Origin: MED-G105 sp039814575
Lineage (GTDB): Bacteria; Pseudomonadota; Alphaproteobacteria; Caulobacterales; Parvularculaceae
DNA length: 64,000 bases
Direction: 5' to 3'
NCBI GenBank assembly: GCA_039814575.1
Contig: JBCCAY010000008.1
Span: forward strand, 92,226-156,225
In this document: positions 34,757 through 45,500 of the stretch, in pieces
Layout: each line of letters starts with the position of its first letter
Numbering within the stretch: position 1 is the stretch's first letter
Notes under the pieces: generated by a model
The model's input: only the letters and a program-made list of their open reading frames with translations
What the model was told of the DNA's origin: nothing
The model's database searches: none
Program-made: the position numbers and the translations under genes

Positions 34757-35164
34757 TTAGCCACGCGCTTTAAGGGCGTCTCGGATTTCCTCCAGCAACA
34801 CTTCTTGACGCGGCGGTTCGGCCGGCGCCGCGGCCTCTTCTTCCTCCGCCTTCTTCTTCATGGAGTTCATGCCCTTGATCAGCAAGAAGAGAACCCAAGC
34901 AACGATAGCGAACGCAATTACCGAATTGATGAAGAGGCCGATATTCATCGCCACCGGCTCAACATCGCCCTCACCAGCCTTCAAAACCAGTTTCAGATCG
35001 GCGAAATCAATCCCGCCGGTGAGCATGCCGATCGGCGGCATAACGATGTCGTCCACAAGCGACTTAACGATGGTGCCGAAGGCGCCGCCCATAATGATGC
35101 CGACGGCCATGTCGACCATGTTGCCTTTAATGGCGAACTCTTTGAACTCATCAATCATTCCCAC
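34757..35164 (-). CDS. mscL: Large-conductance mechanosensitive channel MscL
   Basis: A 135-residue channel that opens under membrane tension during osmotic downshock. It has the conserved N-terminal helix (MIDEFKEFAIKGNMVDMAVGIIMGGAFG), the first pore helix, a periplasmic loop, the second membrane helix (NSVIAFAIVAWVLFLLIKGMN) and a cytoplasmic basic/acidic bundle. The start is GTG with GGGAG at a proper distance; an ATG two codons later is also possible. It is a single gene with its own terminator. Confidence 0.97.
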   Translation of the reverse strand: MGMIDEFKEFAIKGNMVDMAVGIIMGGAFGTIVKSLVDDIVMPPIGMLTGGIDFADLKLVLKAGEGDVEPVAMNIGLFINSVIAFAIVAWVLFLLIKGMNSMKKKAEEEEAAAPAEPPRQEVLLEEIRDALKARG

Positions 35165-35298
35165 GCGTAACTCTCCCTGGAAGCTGGGCGCCTGAAGTAG
35201 CGCCCTCGCCGCCGATCTAAGAGAGTTCGCACCGCGTTGTCACGCGGCGGACCGCTTAAGCCATTGATAGTTTTGCGTTTCACAGCCGATTTGACGGC

Positions 35299-35823
35299 CT
35301 AACGGCAGGCCGTTTCAGCGCGTTCCAGCGCTTTTGTCACACCGCGTAGGGAAATCGTGTAGTTCGTCGCCGTACCGCGGCTGGAGACGGCGCTCACCCG
35401 CATGTCGGCGCCGCGTCGCATGGCGTTGATAAGTTTTCGCTCATCGCCATTGCTCTCAATGAACGCCTCATTGTCGGACACGTACATGGACCATTTGTCC
35501 GAGCCCACCCGCACCGTCGGCGTTGGTTTGTCTTTCATATTGTAGCCCGTCATCAGGCTCGGCTGGTGCTTGGCGGCGCCGGACGCCCAAGACGACACAA
35601 GAAAGAAAATATTGCCGTGGCGCACGGATTTCGGGGATTTCTCTTTCGCTTCGGTAGCAGCGAAACAAACTTTGTCGCCATTCACGTCCCTGACGAAAAC
35701 GCTCCAATCGCGATAGGTGGCGATCGCCTGCGGCGCCGCCGCAGCGAACCCAGGCGCCAAAACGGCGGCCGCGAAGAGAGAGGACGCCAATGCGGATTTA
35801 AAGGACGACGGAACGCGAGACAT
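35299..35823 (-). CDS. Invasion-associated locus B (IalB) family periplasmic protein
   Basis: About 174 residues with a signal peptide ending AAAAP. The mature part contains YRDWSVFVRDVNGDKVCFAATEAKEKSP and a late LRGVTKALERAETACR, the usual IalB-family pattern with a pair of Cys. IalB-like proteins are widespread in alphaproteobacteria and their role outside Bartonella is unclear. The ATG encoding MSRVPSS (35823) is preferred over one five codons upstream. Confidence 0.88.
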   Translation of the reverse strand: MSRVPSSFKSALASSLFAAAVLAPGFAAAAPQAIATYRDWSVFVRDVNGDKVCFAATEAKEKSPKSVRHGNIFFLVSSWASGAAKHQPSLMTGYNMKDKPTPTVRVGSDKWSMYVSDNEAFIESNGDERKLINAMRRGADMRVSAVSSRGTATNYTISLRGVTKALERAETACR

Positions 35824-35838
35824 GACAGCCAACTCCAT

Positions 35839-36194
35839 TCGAGATCATTCGACTAATAGACGAGACGACGCTTTCGCCGCGATGCGCTACAGGATGCGAC
35901 AGCGCACTGAAGATGAGGTGTTTGTTGGCCCCTAATTAGCCGTTGGGGCGGTTAACGTTCGATTAACATAGTTTGACTCGTCCATCGGCAATTTCAAATT
36001 TCATTTCGGCGAGAATTAGGCGAAGCGCCCGTTCTTATCGCCCGCAAAATTGGTCGCCGACGCTGCATGCGGCTTAGATTTGCGATGCAACCAGCCTTGA
36101 GCCATAACCGGCGCAACACCAGCCAACTAGGCGCAAACCCAACAGACACAACCCAAGCAGACGCAACCAACGTCCAGTAAAGCGGAGACCCTTC
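35839..36194. other. Divergent intergenic region upstream of aconitase
   Basis: This gap of about 356 bases holds promoters for ialB-like and acnA genes. TTGACT at 35973-35978 is a possible rightward -35 but its -10 (CAAATT, spacing 16) is weak. No other gene is seen. Confidence 0.4.
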
Positions 36195-38876
36195 ATGATC
36201 CCGGGCCAAGACACGCTCAACGCCAAAAAAGACCTCGCCGTCGGCGGCGACACCTATGCCATTTACAGCCTGAAAGCGGCCGAAGCCCGGATCGGCGACG
36301 TCTCGCGCTTGCCGTTCTCCCTAAAAGTCCTCTTGGAGAACCTGCTGCGCTTCGAAGACGGGCGCTCGGTTGTGGTCGAAGACATCGACGCGTTCTGCGA
36401 TTGGTTGAAAAACGGCAAGACCAAGCGCGAAATCGCCTATCGCCCCGCGCGGGTCTTGATGCAGGACTTCACCGGCGTGCCGGCCGTCGTCGACCTCGCG
36501 GCCATGCGCGACGCCATGAAAGACCTCGGCCAAGACCCGGAGAAAATTAATCCGCTGGCGCCGGTCGATCTCGTCATCGACCACTCGGTCATGGTCGATT
36601 ATTTCGGCGGGGCGAATGCGTTCCAAAAGAACGTCGACCGCGAATATGAGCGCAATGGCGAGCGCTATCAGTTCCTGAAATGGGGCCAAAACGCATTCGA
36701 CAATTTCCGCGTGGTGCCGCCGGGCACCGGCATTTGCCACCAGGTGAACCTTGAGTATCTCGCACAGACCGTTTGGACGGCGGAACGCGACGGCGCGACT
36801 TATGCGTACCCCGATACGCTCGTCGGCACCGACAGCCACACGACCATGGTCAACGGATTGTCAGTCCTCGGATGGGGCGTCGGCGGCATTGAAGCGGAAG
36901 CGGCGATGCTCGGCCAACCCATCTCCATGCTGATCCCGGAAGTCATCGGCTTTAAAATGACCGGCAAGCTGCCCGAAGGCGCGACGGCGACCGATCTCGT
37001 GCTTACGGTGACGCAAATGCTGCGGGCCAAAGGCGTCGTCGGCAAGTTCGTGGAATTCTACGGCTCGGGCCTCGACAATCTCTCGCTCGAAGACCAGGCG
37101 ACCATCTCCAACATGGCGCCGGAATATGGCGCGACCTGCGGCTTCTTCCCCGTCGACGAAGAAACCATCCGATATCTGAAAGCCACCGGCCGCGACGCCA
37201 AACGCGTCGCCCTTGTGGAAGCCTACGCGAAAGAACAAGGCATGTGGCGCGACGCGTCAACGCCGGACCCGGTCTTCACAGACTCGCTAGAACTCGACCT
37301 GTCGACGATCACGCCGTCCCTCGCCGGCCCGAAACGCCCGCAAGACCGCGTCACGCTCGGCGATATGCCGGCGAACTTCGCGACTGCGCTCGACAAAGAG
37401 TACGGCCTCGCGTCAGAAGCCGGCAAACGCGTCAGCGTTGACGGCGAGAGCTTCGACATCGGCCAGGGCGACGTCGCCATCGCGGCCATTACGTCGTGCA
37501 CGAACACATCGAACCCTTCGGTTTTGATCGCCGCGGGGCTCGTGGCGCGCAACGCCCGCGCCAAAGGCTTGAAAGTGAAGCCTTGGGTGAAAACCTCCCT
37601 CGCCCCCGGCAGCCAGGTCGTCACCGACTATCTCGCATCCGCTGGCCTGCAAGACGATCTCGACGCCCTCGGCTTCAATCTTGTCGGCTATGGCTGCACC
37701 ACCTGCATCGGCAATTCCGGTCCGTTGCCGCCGGCGATCTCTAAGGCCGTCAATGAAAACAATCTCGCGGTCGCGTCGGTTCTCTCCGGCAACCGTAACT
37801 TCGAAGGCCGCGTGTCGCCGGACGTGCGCGCGAACTATCTCGCCTCGCCGCCGCTCGTCGTCGCTTACGCCATCGCTGGCTCGGTCAACGTCAACGTCAA
37901 TTTGACGACCGACCCGCTCGGCCAAGACGCCGACGGCAATGACGTCTTCCTGAAAGACATTTGGCCGACCAATCTTGAAATCGCTGAAATGGTCCGCGCT
38001 AACGTCACACCGGAAATGTTCGCCAGCCGCTACGCCGACGTCTTCAAAGGCGACGACCAATGGCAAAAAATTGATTCCGGCGACGGACAAACCTATCGTT
38101 GGCCGTCTTCGACCTATGTCGCGAAGCCGCCCTATTTCGACGGCATGTCGGCGACGCCGGCGGATGTCGAACCCATTGAGAACGCCCGCATCTTGGCGCT
38201 CTTTAAAGATTCCATCACCACCGACCACATTTCCCCGGCGGGCTCCATTAAAGAAGATGGACCGGCGGGCGACTATCTGAAGTCCCACCAAGTGCCGGTA
38301 TCGGAGTTCAACTCCTTCGGGTCGCGCCGCGGCAATCATGACGTGATGATGCGCGGCACGTTTGCAAACATCCGTATCAAGAACCAAATGGCGCCGGGCA
38401 CCGAAGGCGGCGTCACCCGCCATGTGCCCTCCGGCGAAGAGCTCGCCATTTACGACGCCGCGATGAAGTACAAAGAAGTGGGTACGCCGCTCGTCGTCAT
38501 CGCCGGCAAAGAGTACGGCACCGGATCGTCACGTGATTGGGCTGCGAAGGGAACGAACCTTCTCGGCGTCAGGGCCGTCATTACCGAAAGCTTTGAGCGC
38601 ATCCACCGCTCAAACCTCGTTGGCATGGGCGTGTTGCCATTGCAATTCACCGGCAGCGACAGCTGGGACAGCCTCGGCCTTAAAGGCGATGAGCAAGTCA
38701 GCATCCATGGCGTTCAAAACTTCGAGCCGCGCCAAGAACTAAAAGCGACCATTACGTATGCGGACGGAAAAGCGAAAGACATCACCTTGCTCGCCCGCAT
38801 CGATACCGCCGACGAGCTAGACTACTTCAAGAATGGCGGCATCTTGCATTACGTCATCCGCAAATTAGCAGCGTAA
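36195..38876 (+). CDS. acnA: Aconitate hydratase A
   Basis: An 893-residue TCA-cycle enzyme interconverting citrate and isocitrate. The three [4Fe-4S] ligands are in TSCTNTSNPSV and GCTTCIGNSGPLP. The substrate-binding GTDSHTTMVNGL and the C-terminal swivelling-domain motif GKEYGTGSSRDWAAKG are present. GGAGACCC just before the ATG is a good ribosome binding site. Length is normal for AcnA. It is a single gene followed by a GC-rich hairpin. Confidence 0.98.
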   Translation: MIPGQDTLNAKKDLAVGGDTYAIYSLKAAEARIGDVSRLPFSLKVLLENLLRFEDGRSVVVEDIDAFCDWLKNGKTKREIAYRPARVLMQDFTGVPAVVDLAAMRDAMKDLGQDPEKINPLAPVDLVIDHSVMVDYFGGANAFQKNVDREYERNGERYQFLKWGQNAFDNFRVVPPGTGICHQVNLEYLAQTVWTAERDGATYAYPDTLVGTDSHTTMVNGLSVLGWGVGGIEAEAAMLGQPISMLIPEVIGFKMTGKLPEGATATDLVLTVTQMLRAKGVVGKFVEFYGSGLDNLSLEDQATISNMAPEYGATCGFFPVDEETIRYLKATGRDAKRVALVEAYAKEQGMWRDASTPDPVFTDSLELDLSTITPSLAGPKRPQDRVTLGDMPANFATALDKEYGLASEAGKRVSVDGESFDIGQGDVAIAAITSCTNTSNPSVLIAAGLVARNARAKGLKVKPWVKTSLAPGSQVVTDYLASAGLQDDLDALGFNLVGYGCTTCIGNSGPLPPAISKAVNENNLAVASVLSGNRNFEGRVSPDVRANYLASPPLVVAYAIAGSVNVNVNLTTDPLGQDADGNDVFLKDIWPTNLEIAEMVRANVTPEMFASRYADVFKGDDQWQKIDSGDGQTYRWPSSTYVAKPPYFDGMSATPADVEPIENARILALFKDSITTDHISPAGSIKEDGPAGDYLKSHQVPVSEFNSFGSRRGNHDVMMRGTFANIRIKNQMAPGTEGGVTRHVPSGEELAIYDAAMKYKEVGTPLVVIAGKEYGTGSSRDWAAKGTNLLGVRAVITESFERIHRSNLVGMGVLPLQFTGSDSWDSLGLKGDEQVSIHGVQNFEPRQELKATITYADGKAKDITLLARIDTADELDYFKNGGILHYVIRKLAA

Positions 38877-38894
38877 GCCGACGAGCAGCTCCGA

Positions 38895-38917
38895 CGGGGC
38901 GGCCCCTGGCCGCCCCG
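38895..38917 (+). terminator. GC-rich hairpin after acnA
   Basis: A perfect 10-base stem (CGGGGCGGCC and its complement) with a 3-base loop starts 18 bases past the stop codon. No T-run follows directly, so termination is likely but not certain. Confidence 0.6.
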
Positions 38918-38993
38918 CGATATTTCATGATGGCGCCGAAACACAGTGATCGCCGAGAGAACAGCGACACCATTATAAAGAGGAAACGTATAG

Positions 38994-40202
38994 ATGGGCT
39001 TCAAACTCAGAATTTGGGGCTTATCGCTCCTTATCGCCGCCGCAGGATGCAGCGCCAACGAACAAGAAGCGCCGGCGTCGAAACAAAATGACAGCTTTTG
39101 GAAAACTGCATCTCAGGAACGTCTCGCGCCGGTCGCCGAGAGACTCGCAGCCCTCGAAACAGAGATAACAGCACCGAAATACGGCAATCTCGACCGACTT
39201 CTAATCATCCATCGCAACGAAGTGATCGCCGACATCAAACGCGATGTCGATTATGAAGCAATCACGGCGAACGAAAACATTCGGTCGCATCAATTCAATT
39301 ACCAAGACCCGAGTTGGCACCCATTTTATAGGGGCACGGAACTCCATACGCTGCAGTCGATCACGAAAAGCGTCACGTCGACGGCCGTCGGCATCGCCGT
39401 CACGCGCGGCGAATTCGGCGACGTGGCTGAGATGAAGGTCGTCGACATTCTCGGCGATGCGTTCGAAATGCCGCACCGGGATGAACGCCTCGAAGCGCTC
39501 ACCGTTCATCATCTCCTAACCATGCGAACGGGCCTGCCGCCGGAGAATGTCGAAGCGGCGGATGACCCGAATGAGACGGGCTTTCCCCTCGAAGAAAGCC
39601 CTGACTGGGTTCAGTTTGTCCTCAATGATCCGATGCAAGCCACACCCGACACCGCGTTCGAGTACCACAACGGCGCCACTCAAATCCTTGGGACGATCTT
39701 GCAGATCATCACAGGGGTTACGCTTGAGGACTACGCGCAAGAGCATCTTTTCAAACCGCTTGGCATTGACGCGCATTACTGGAAAAAGACGCCGGCCGGC
39801 CGCACGGACGCTCTTGGCGGCCTTTACCTCGAAGCAGAAGACTTAGCGAAAGTCTGCAAACTGATGGGCGAAGACGGCGTCTGGAACGGCGAACGCTTGC
39901 TTTCGTCAGACTGGATTAAAGCGGCGACCGCATCGTACTCCGACGACCTTCCCGAGGACGCCCGCCATGGCGGCGAAGAAACCGGCTATGGATACCAATG
40001 GTGGAAGCCCCTTGGGTTTTCCGAGACGGCGTTTGAGGGGCGCGGCTATGGCGGAAACTATCTTTTGTGTTCGCCCGACGATGACTTAATCGTCGTCCAA
40101 CAACGCTGGAACCCCTCCGGCCTTCCCGTTTTCTCCGGCGCCGAGAACCCCTATCCGGTCATTAAACAACGTCTGCGCTCAGAGATCCTACCGTTGTTAT
40201 AA
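38994..40202 (+). CDS. Serine hydrolase lipoprotein, beta-lactamase class C fold
   Basis: A 402-residue lipoprotein with signal MGFKLRIWGLSLLIAAAGC and lipobox Cys 19. The catalytic SxxK is SITK (122-125); the second motif is YHN (about 221-223, in FEYHNGATQILG); the third appears to be GRGYGGNYL in place of HxG. This is the pattern of class C beta-lactamase-like esterases and DD-peptidases. The substrate is unknown. It is followed by a terminator. Confidence 0.87.
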   Translation: MGFKLRIWGLSLLIAAAGCSANEQEAPASKQNDSFWKTASQERLAPVAERLAALETEITAPKYGNLDRLLIIHRNEVIADIKRDVDYEAITANENIRSHQFNYQDPSWHPFYRGTELHTLQSITKSVTSTAVGIAVTRGEFGDVAEMKVVDILGDAFEMPHRDERLEALTVHHLLTMRTGLPPENVEAADDPNETGFPLEESPDWVQFVLNDPMQATPDTAFEYHNGATQILGTILQIITGVTLEDYAQEHLFKPLGIDAHYWKKTPAGRTDALGGLYLEAEDLAKVCKLMGEDGVWNGERLLSSDWIKAATASYSDDLPEDARHGGEETGYGYQWWKPLGFSETAFEGRGYGGNYLLCSPDDDLIVVQQRWNPSGLPVFSGAENPYPVIKQRLRSEILPLL

Positions 40203-40224
40203 TAAGAACGCGTTCAAAAATGCG

Positions 40225-40265
40225 AAAAGCGCGCCCAGTTGATTTAACTGAGCGCGCTTTTTTTA
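40225..40265 (+). terminator. Rho-independent terminator between convergent genes
   Basis: The AAAAGCGCGC arm (40225-40234) pairs with its complement around 40251-40260. An inner CAGTT/AACTG stem and a long T-run follow. On the minus strand the leading A-run gives a short T-run too, so it may also serve the acyl-CoA dehydrogenase gene. Confidence 0.9.
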
Positions 40266-40309
40266 TTTCCCGGCGATTGAAGTCAAACAGACCGTCACGC
40301 CCGATGGGC

Positions 40310-42100
40310 TTAAAACGCCTCTTCCGGCACGGACATCATCGCCTCAGCGCCGGATTTCATTTTAGCGAGGTGCGCTGAAGAATCCGGCAAAATCCGCTCC
40401 AAGAAAATCCGGCCCGTCACCAGCTTGTTCTCGAAAAACGGATCGGACGCATTTTCTTTGCGCCGGGCGATCGCCGTCTTCGCCAGTTGCGCCCAACCGT
40501 GGGAGAGACAAAGGATCGAGAACATATGCAAGTAATCCATCGAGCCCGCGCCGGCATTATCCGGGTTTTGGAACGCGTTCTGCATGAGCCACGCCGTCGC
40601 GTCAGCGACGTTTGCTTTGGCTGCCGTCAGGCCGTCAATGAACGGCTTTAATTCGTCGTCGCCCTGATTATCGGCGATAAACTCATCGACCTCTGCGAAA
40701 TATGTCTGAATCGCCCGCCCGCCTTCGCGCGGCAATTTCCGGCCAACAAGATCAAGCGCTTGGATGCCGTTGGCGCCCTCATAAATCATGGCGATGCGCG
40801 CATCACGGACGAACTGCTCAAGCCCCCATTCTTCGGTGTAGCCCGAACCGCCCAAAACTTGCTGCGCCGTCGCCGCGTGCCAGAAGCCTTTCTCGGTGAG
40901 ATAGGCTTTCAGCGCCGGCGTCATTAGCCCAAGAATATCGTCCGCTTTTTCGCGGGTCTTCTCGTCTTCCGACTTGTGGTGAAGGTCCGCTTGCAAAGCG
41001 GCCCAGTAAATCCAGGCGCGCCCGCCTTCGACGGTGGCTTTTTGCTCAAGAAGCATACGGCGCACGTCCGGGTGCACAATGATCGGATCGGCCGGTTTGT
41101 CCGGCGCTTTCGGACCGGTGAGCGACCGGCCCTGAATACGGTCTTTGGCGTAGGCGCTGGCGTTTTGGTAAGAGACTTCGGAAATTGAAAGACCTTGCAT
41201 CGCCGTGCCGAGGCGCGCTTCGTTCATCATCACGAACATCGCCTGCAGGCCGCGGTTTTCTTCGCCGACAAGCCAGCCGGTCGCCTCGTCATAATTCATG
41301 ACGCACGTGGCGTTGCCGTGAATGCCCATTTTGCTTTCGAGGCCGCCGCACTGGACGCCATTGCGATCGCCAAGCGATCCGTCGTCTTTGACGAAGAATT
41401 TCGGCACGATGAAGAGCGAGATGCCTTTCACGCCTTCGGGCGCGCCTTCGATCCGCGCCAAGACGAGGTGGATAATATTGTCGACAAGATCATGCTCGCC
41501 GGCGGAAATCCAAATTTTCTGGCCGGAGATCTTATAGCTGCCGTCGCCTTGGGGAACGGCTTTACTGCGCAACAGTCCTAAATCCGTGCCGCAATGGGGC
41601 TCCGTGAGGTTCATCGTGCCGCCCCACTCACCGGAGATCATCTTCGGCAGGTAAGTTTGCTTTTGTTCGTCGGAGGCGTTGGCGTAGATGGCACTCGCCG
41701 CGCCAGCGGCGAGGCCCGGATACATGCCGAACGCCATATTCGCCGACGAGACCATTTCGTTGAACGCCATGGTCAAAAAGTACGGCAGGCCCTGACCGCC
41801 ATATTCCGGATCAAAAGAAAGGCTCTGCCAACCGCCGTCGCGGAATTGATTGTACGCCTCTTTGAAGCCCGTCGGCGTCGTCACACTGGCGTCGTCATGG
41901 CGCGTGCACCCCTCATGGTCGCCGGCTTTGTTTATCGGATGCAGAACGTTCGCCGCCAATTTGCCGCCCTCTTCTAAGATGGCGTCGATCATGTCAGGCG
42001 TCGCATCGGCGAACCCTGGAAGGTTTGCGTATCGTTGGACATCCAAAACGTCATTGATGACGAACGACAGATCGCGAAGCGGCGGCGTATAATCGGTCAT
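40310..42100 (-). CDS. Large acyl-CoA dehydrogenase with extra C-terminal domain
   Basis: A 596-residue FAD enzyme. It has the N-terminal helical domain, the middle domain (MNLTEPHCGTDLGLLRSKA; KIWISAGEH), the FAD-binding C-terminal helices (QQVLGGSGYTEEWGLEQFVRDARIAMIYEGANGIQALDL, with catalytic Glu in YEG), and an added about 120-residue helical end (acyl-CoA dehydrogenase C, PF12806-like). This size and layout are shared by medium/long-chain dehydrogenases and by DmdC (methylmercaptopropionyl-CoA dehydrogenase); the sequence alone does not separate them. It stands alone and converges with the serine hydrolase gene. Confidence 0.93.
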   Translation of the reverse strand: MTDYTPPLRDLSFVINDVLDVQRYANLPGFADATPDMIDAILEEGGKLAANVLHPINKAGDHEGCTRHDDASVTTPTGFKEAYNQFRDGGWQSLSFDPEYGGQGLPYFLTMAFNEMVSSANMAFGMYPGLAAGAASAIYANASDEQKQTYLPKMISGEWGGTMNLTEPHCGTDLGLLRSKAVPQGDGSYKISGQKIWISAGEHDLVDNIIHLVLARIEGAPEGVKGISLFIVPKFFVKDDGSLGDRNGVQCGGLESKMGIHGNATCVMNYDEATGWLVGEENRGLQAMFVMMNEARLGTAMQGLSISEVSYQNASAYAKDRIQGRSLTGPKAPDKPADPIIVHPDVRRMLLEQKATVEGGRAWIYWAALQADLHHKSEDEKTREKADDILGLMTPALKAYLTEKGFWHAATAQQVLGGSGYTEEWGLEQFVRDARIAMIYEGANGIQALDLVGRKLPREGGRAIQTYFAEVDEFIADNQGDDELKPFIDGLTAAKANVADATAWLMQNAFQNPDNAGAGSMDYLHMFSILCLSHGWAQLAKTAIARRKENASDPFFENKLVTGRIFLERILPDSSAHLAKMKSGAEAMMSVPEEAF

Positions 42101-42565
42101 GGGCGGTCCTCTTGAATCGATGGTTAGGAGCCGGAAGGTCTCCGGAAGTGCGAGCGACGGAATATGCGATCGGCGATATCCGTAGAAACGTGAGGAAAAC
42201 TTTTCAGTCCCCTATTTTGAGCCTCAACTTTGAACTTATGGCGCGAATCTGACCAAAGGACTGATTAGCGTCCGAAAACAAACTTATGCTGTTAACACCT
42301 GACCGCAAAGCATTGCGCGCAGTCGCGCAATCTCAGCGTTGTAATGGCCGCACAACGGCCGCTGCGCCGCTGTCTCCGGCGGGCGCGGGTAATTTTACAA
42401 AACGCCAGACAGGCGCCGCACAGGCATTTGCGGAAAATTGGCGGCGCTGAAGGGTTTGCGCCCTCCGCGAAGCACTTTACGCACGAAAATGAATAGGTGC
42501 GGCTCACGCGTTAGTACTTTGTTAACCGGTCGCGGTCGCTCACACATTTTGTCGGTGGAACCGCC
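42101..42565. other. Divergent intergenic region upstream of the PodJ-like gene
   Basis: This 465-base gap carries the promoters of the acyl-CoA dehydrogenase and PodJ-like genes. A Cys/Arg-rich leftward frame at 42292-42507 is not convincing as a gene. I see no clear motif. Confidence 0.4.
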
Positions 42566-45500
42566 ATGAAATCAACTGCGCCTTGGAGCGTTAAAGGCAT
42601 TGAACGCGATGCGCGCGAAGCAGCGAAAGACGCCGCCCGACGCGAGGGGCTGACGGTCGGCGAATGGCTGAACCGGACGATATACACCGCCGGCGAAGAC
42701 GATATCGACAGCGCCGCGGCGGGCTCACGCCTTAAAGACCTCGCCACCGCGCTCGGCCATCTCAGTCAACGCCTGGCGGAAAACGAACAAAAACACGACG
42801 ACGTCGTCAGCGGTCTTGCAAAAGCGACAAGCGCCGCGGCGGAACGTCTTGAACGTCTTGAAAACGCCGCTAAAGGCGGCGTCCTCGCCGCCGACCCGAA
42901 AACCGCGCAAGCGCAAGCGCAGCAAACCGCCGCCATCAGCCGCTTAGAACAAGCGATTGGTCAGGTGGCGCTGCAATTTAACGCCGCGCAGAAAAATACC
43001 GCCGCGCGCATGGGCAAGAGCGAACAGGCGCTTGTTCAACTGGCGCACCGTGTCGCCGCTGCGAATGAAGCGGCTTCTACGGCGTCCGACGGCGGCTCAA
43101 ACGCAGCGCAAAACGGCGCGCTTGCGGAGCGTCTCGCATCAGCCGACGCGCGCTTAGATGCGCTCGAAAGCCAAGGCGAGACCGGCGATCCAGCTTTTGT
43201 GGAGAACACTGAGAAAAAACTCCGTGTGCTGGGCGATGAAATAAAACGTAGCGGCGACCAAATCCGCGCGCTGGAAAACTCCATTCAAAGCCTTGGACAA
43301 CACATTGAAGCGGCGGAGCGTCGCAGCGCCGTCGGCGTTGAAAAGGTCGGCGAAACAATCGTCGCCTTGCGTGAAGAATTGCAAGCCGGCCGGCAAGCGC
43401 AAGACGACAGCGCGGCAAACGACGTTGCGAGCGAACTCGCGGCGCTTGGTGAAAAAACCGAAGCCCGCATCGGCGCGCTGCAAGAAGCCTTTCAATCGGT
43501 CATCGATAGACTAGACCGTTTATCCGATGGCGATGAGACTGCAGCGGCGTCGGTCGACGCGGCCCTTGCTGATCTAAATGCCGAAGCGCCGGTCGCACGC
43601 ACGAACGCGTCGACGCCGTCCACCAGCGACCCCATTAAGACTTTTAGTTCGTCTGAAGATGCGGCGCCGACCGCGGCGCCAAACACGGCCGAGCGCTCGA
43701 CCGACATGCAGGAACACAATGCCGGCGACGAACACGCCGCCCTTTTGGCGGACGTCCAAGCGGTGTTTGGCTTATCCGACGACGCGCAAGACGGGGCGCA
43801 AAATGGGGCGCAAGACAACGCACAAGACAGGGCGCAATCGCAAACCACGTCTAACGAGCAACAGGCGAGCGCTGACCCGACGGCTTCGCAAGCGTCTAAT
43901 GAAGCGACTTCTTTTCCAGCGCCCGCGGTGACCAACGCGGCAACGACGTCTGCGGACAGCGCCGCCGGCGAGGACGACGATATCGACGACATCATGGCGG
44001 AGCTTGACGCGCTTGGCTTCGGCGGCGACGCTGCGTCAGCGAGCGACACGCCGGCCGCCGAACCAGCGCAAGCGCAGGCGTCTGATCAAACCGACATGGC
44101 GGACGATCCTCTTTCCGCCGGGTTCGACGACGATATTTCCGCAGCGCCGACAGCGCGCGATGAAGACCCCCTTCAGTCCGATCCGCTCGATGCAGACACC
44201 GGCGCCTTTAGCGATGACGGCTTCGACGAAGACGCCAACGCCGCAACTGATATTGGCCTCGGCGCGCAATCCCTTGGCGACGCCGGCTTAGATCTCAACA
44301 TCACCTTGCCTGGCGCAGGCGCGGATGCGCAAACAACCACGAGCGATCTCCCCGCCCCTAACGACGGCGACGCGACTGCAGGCGCTGCTGACATTGTCGC
44401 GCGCGCGGCGGCGTCTGACGGCGACAACGGACAAGCGTCTGCCTCCGGCGGTCAAAGCGCCGACGATAATCAGCATGCAGGCGACCAGCAAAAAGCGCGA
44501 CGCCGACTGTCACCGCGCCAACGGGCCATTCTACAAGAGAAAATCCGGCGTAAGCGACTGGCCGCCGCGCGGGCGGCGCGGGCGACGGAAAACGCGGATC
44601 TGAACAGCGACGCCGATCTTGGCGATCTCGACACGCACGGTACAAGCAGCGCCGATCCCCTCGCATCGGATCAGGGCGATGAGCGACGCTCCCTATTACA
44701 GACCGGCCGCTCGCTCCTCGGCGGCGGTGGGCGCGATAAGAGCGCACCATCCGCCAGCAGCCATAATGATGATGCGACGAATGAAGACGCAGCCGATGCG
44801 ACAGCAGGCGTCGCTGGTCTCGCCAACCTGAACGCCATCACAAGCCGGCCGCTCACCGCCGCGCTCGGCGGCGCGATCGTTCTTTCGACAGCCGCGCTCG
44901 TCTTCTCGATGCGCGATTATTTCTTCACAAACGATCCGGCGGCGCCCGTCTCGGCGAGTGCTGCGCCAGCCGTTGACGCGCCGACAGAACCGGCGTCATC
45001 GGCAGTGACGTTGGACGAACAAACGACCATCGAAAACACGCCGAGCCTTGCGCCGCGGGATCTTTTCCTAACGGCGATGACGGCGCTCTCGACCGCGAGC
45101 ACGCCTGAAACCGAAGCGACGGCGCTTGAACAATTGCAGCAAGCCGCCGCCCTCGGACATCCGCCGGCGCAATTACAGCTCGGCGAGTTTTATAAGCTTG
45201 GCCAACTCGTCGACGCCGATGCGCGCCAGGCCCGCACCTGGTACCAGCGGGCGGCGAATGGCGGCAATGTTCTCGCCATGCACCGCCTTGGCGTTATGGC
45301 GGCGCGCGGCGAAGGCGGCGCGGTCGATTTGGAAACGTCGATTACGTGGTTCGAGAAGGCGGCCAATTTAGGCTTGGTTGATTCGCAATATAATCTCGGC
45401 GCCACCTTCCATCCGACGGGGGACGGCTCCGCGTCCGGCTTCCAGGACCGCGCAAAGGCCTATTACTGGTATTCCATCGCCGCCGCGAACGGCGATGAGC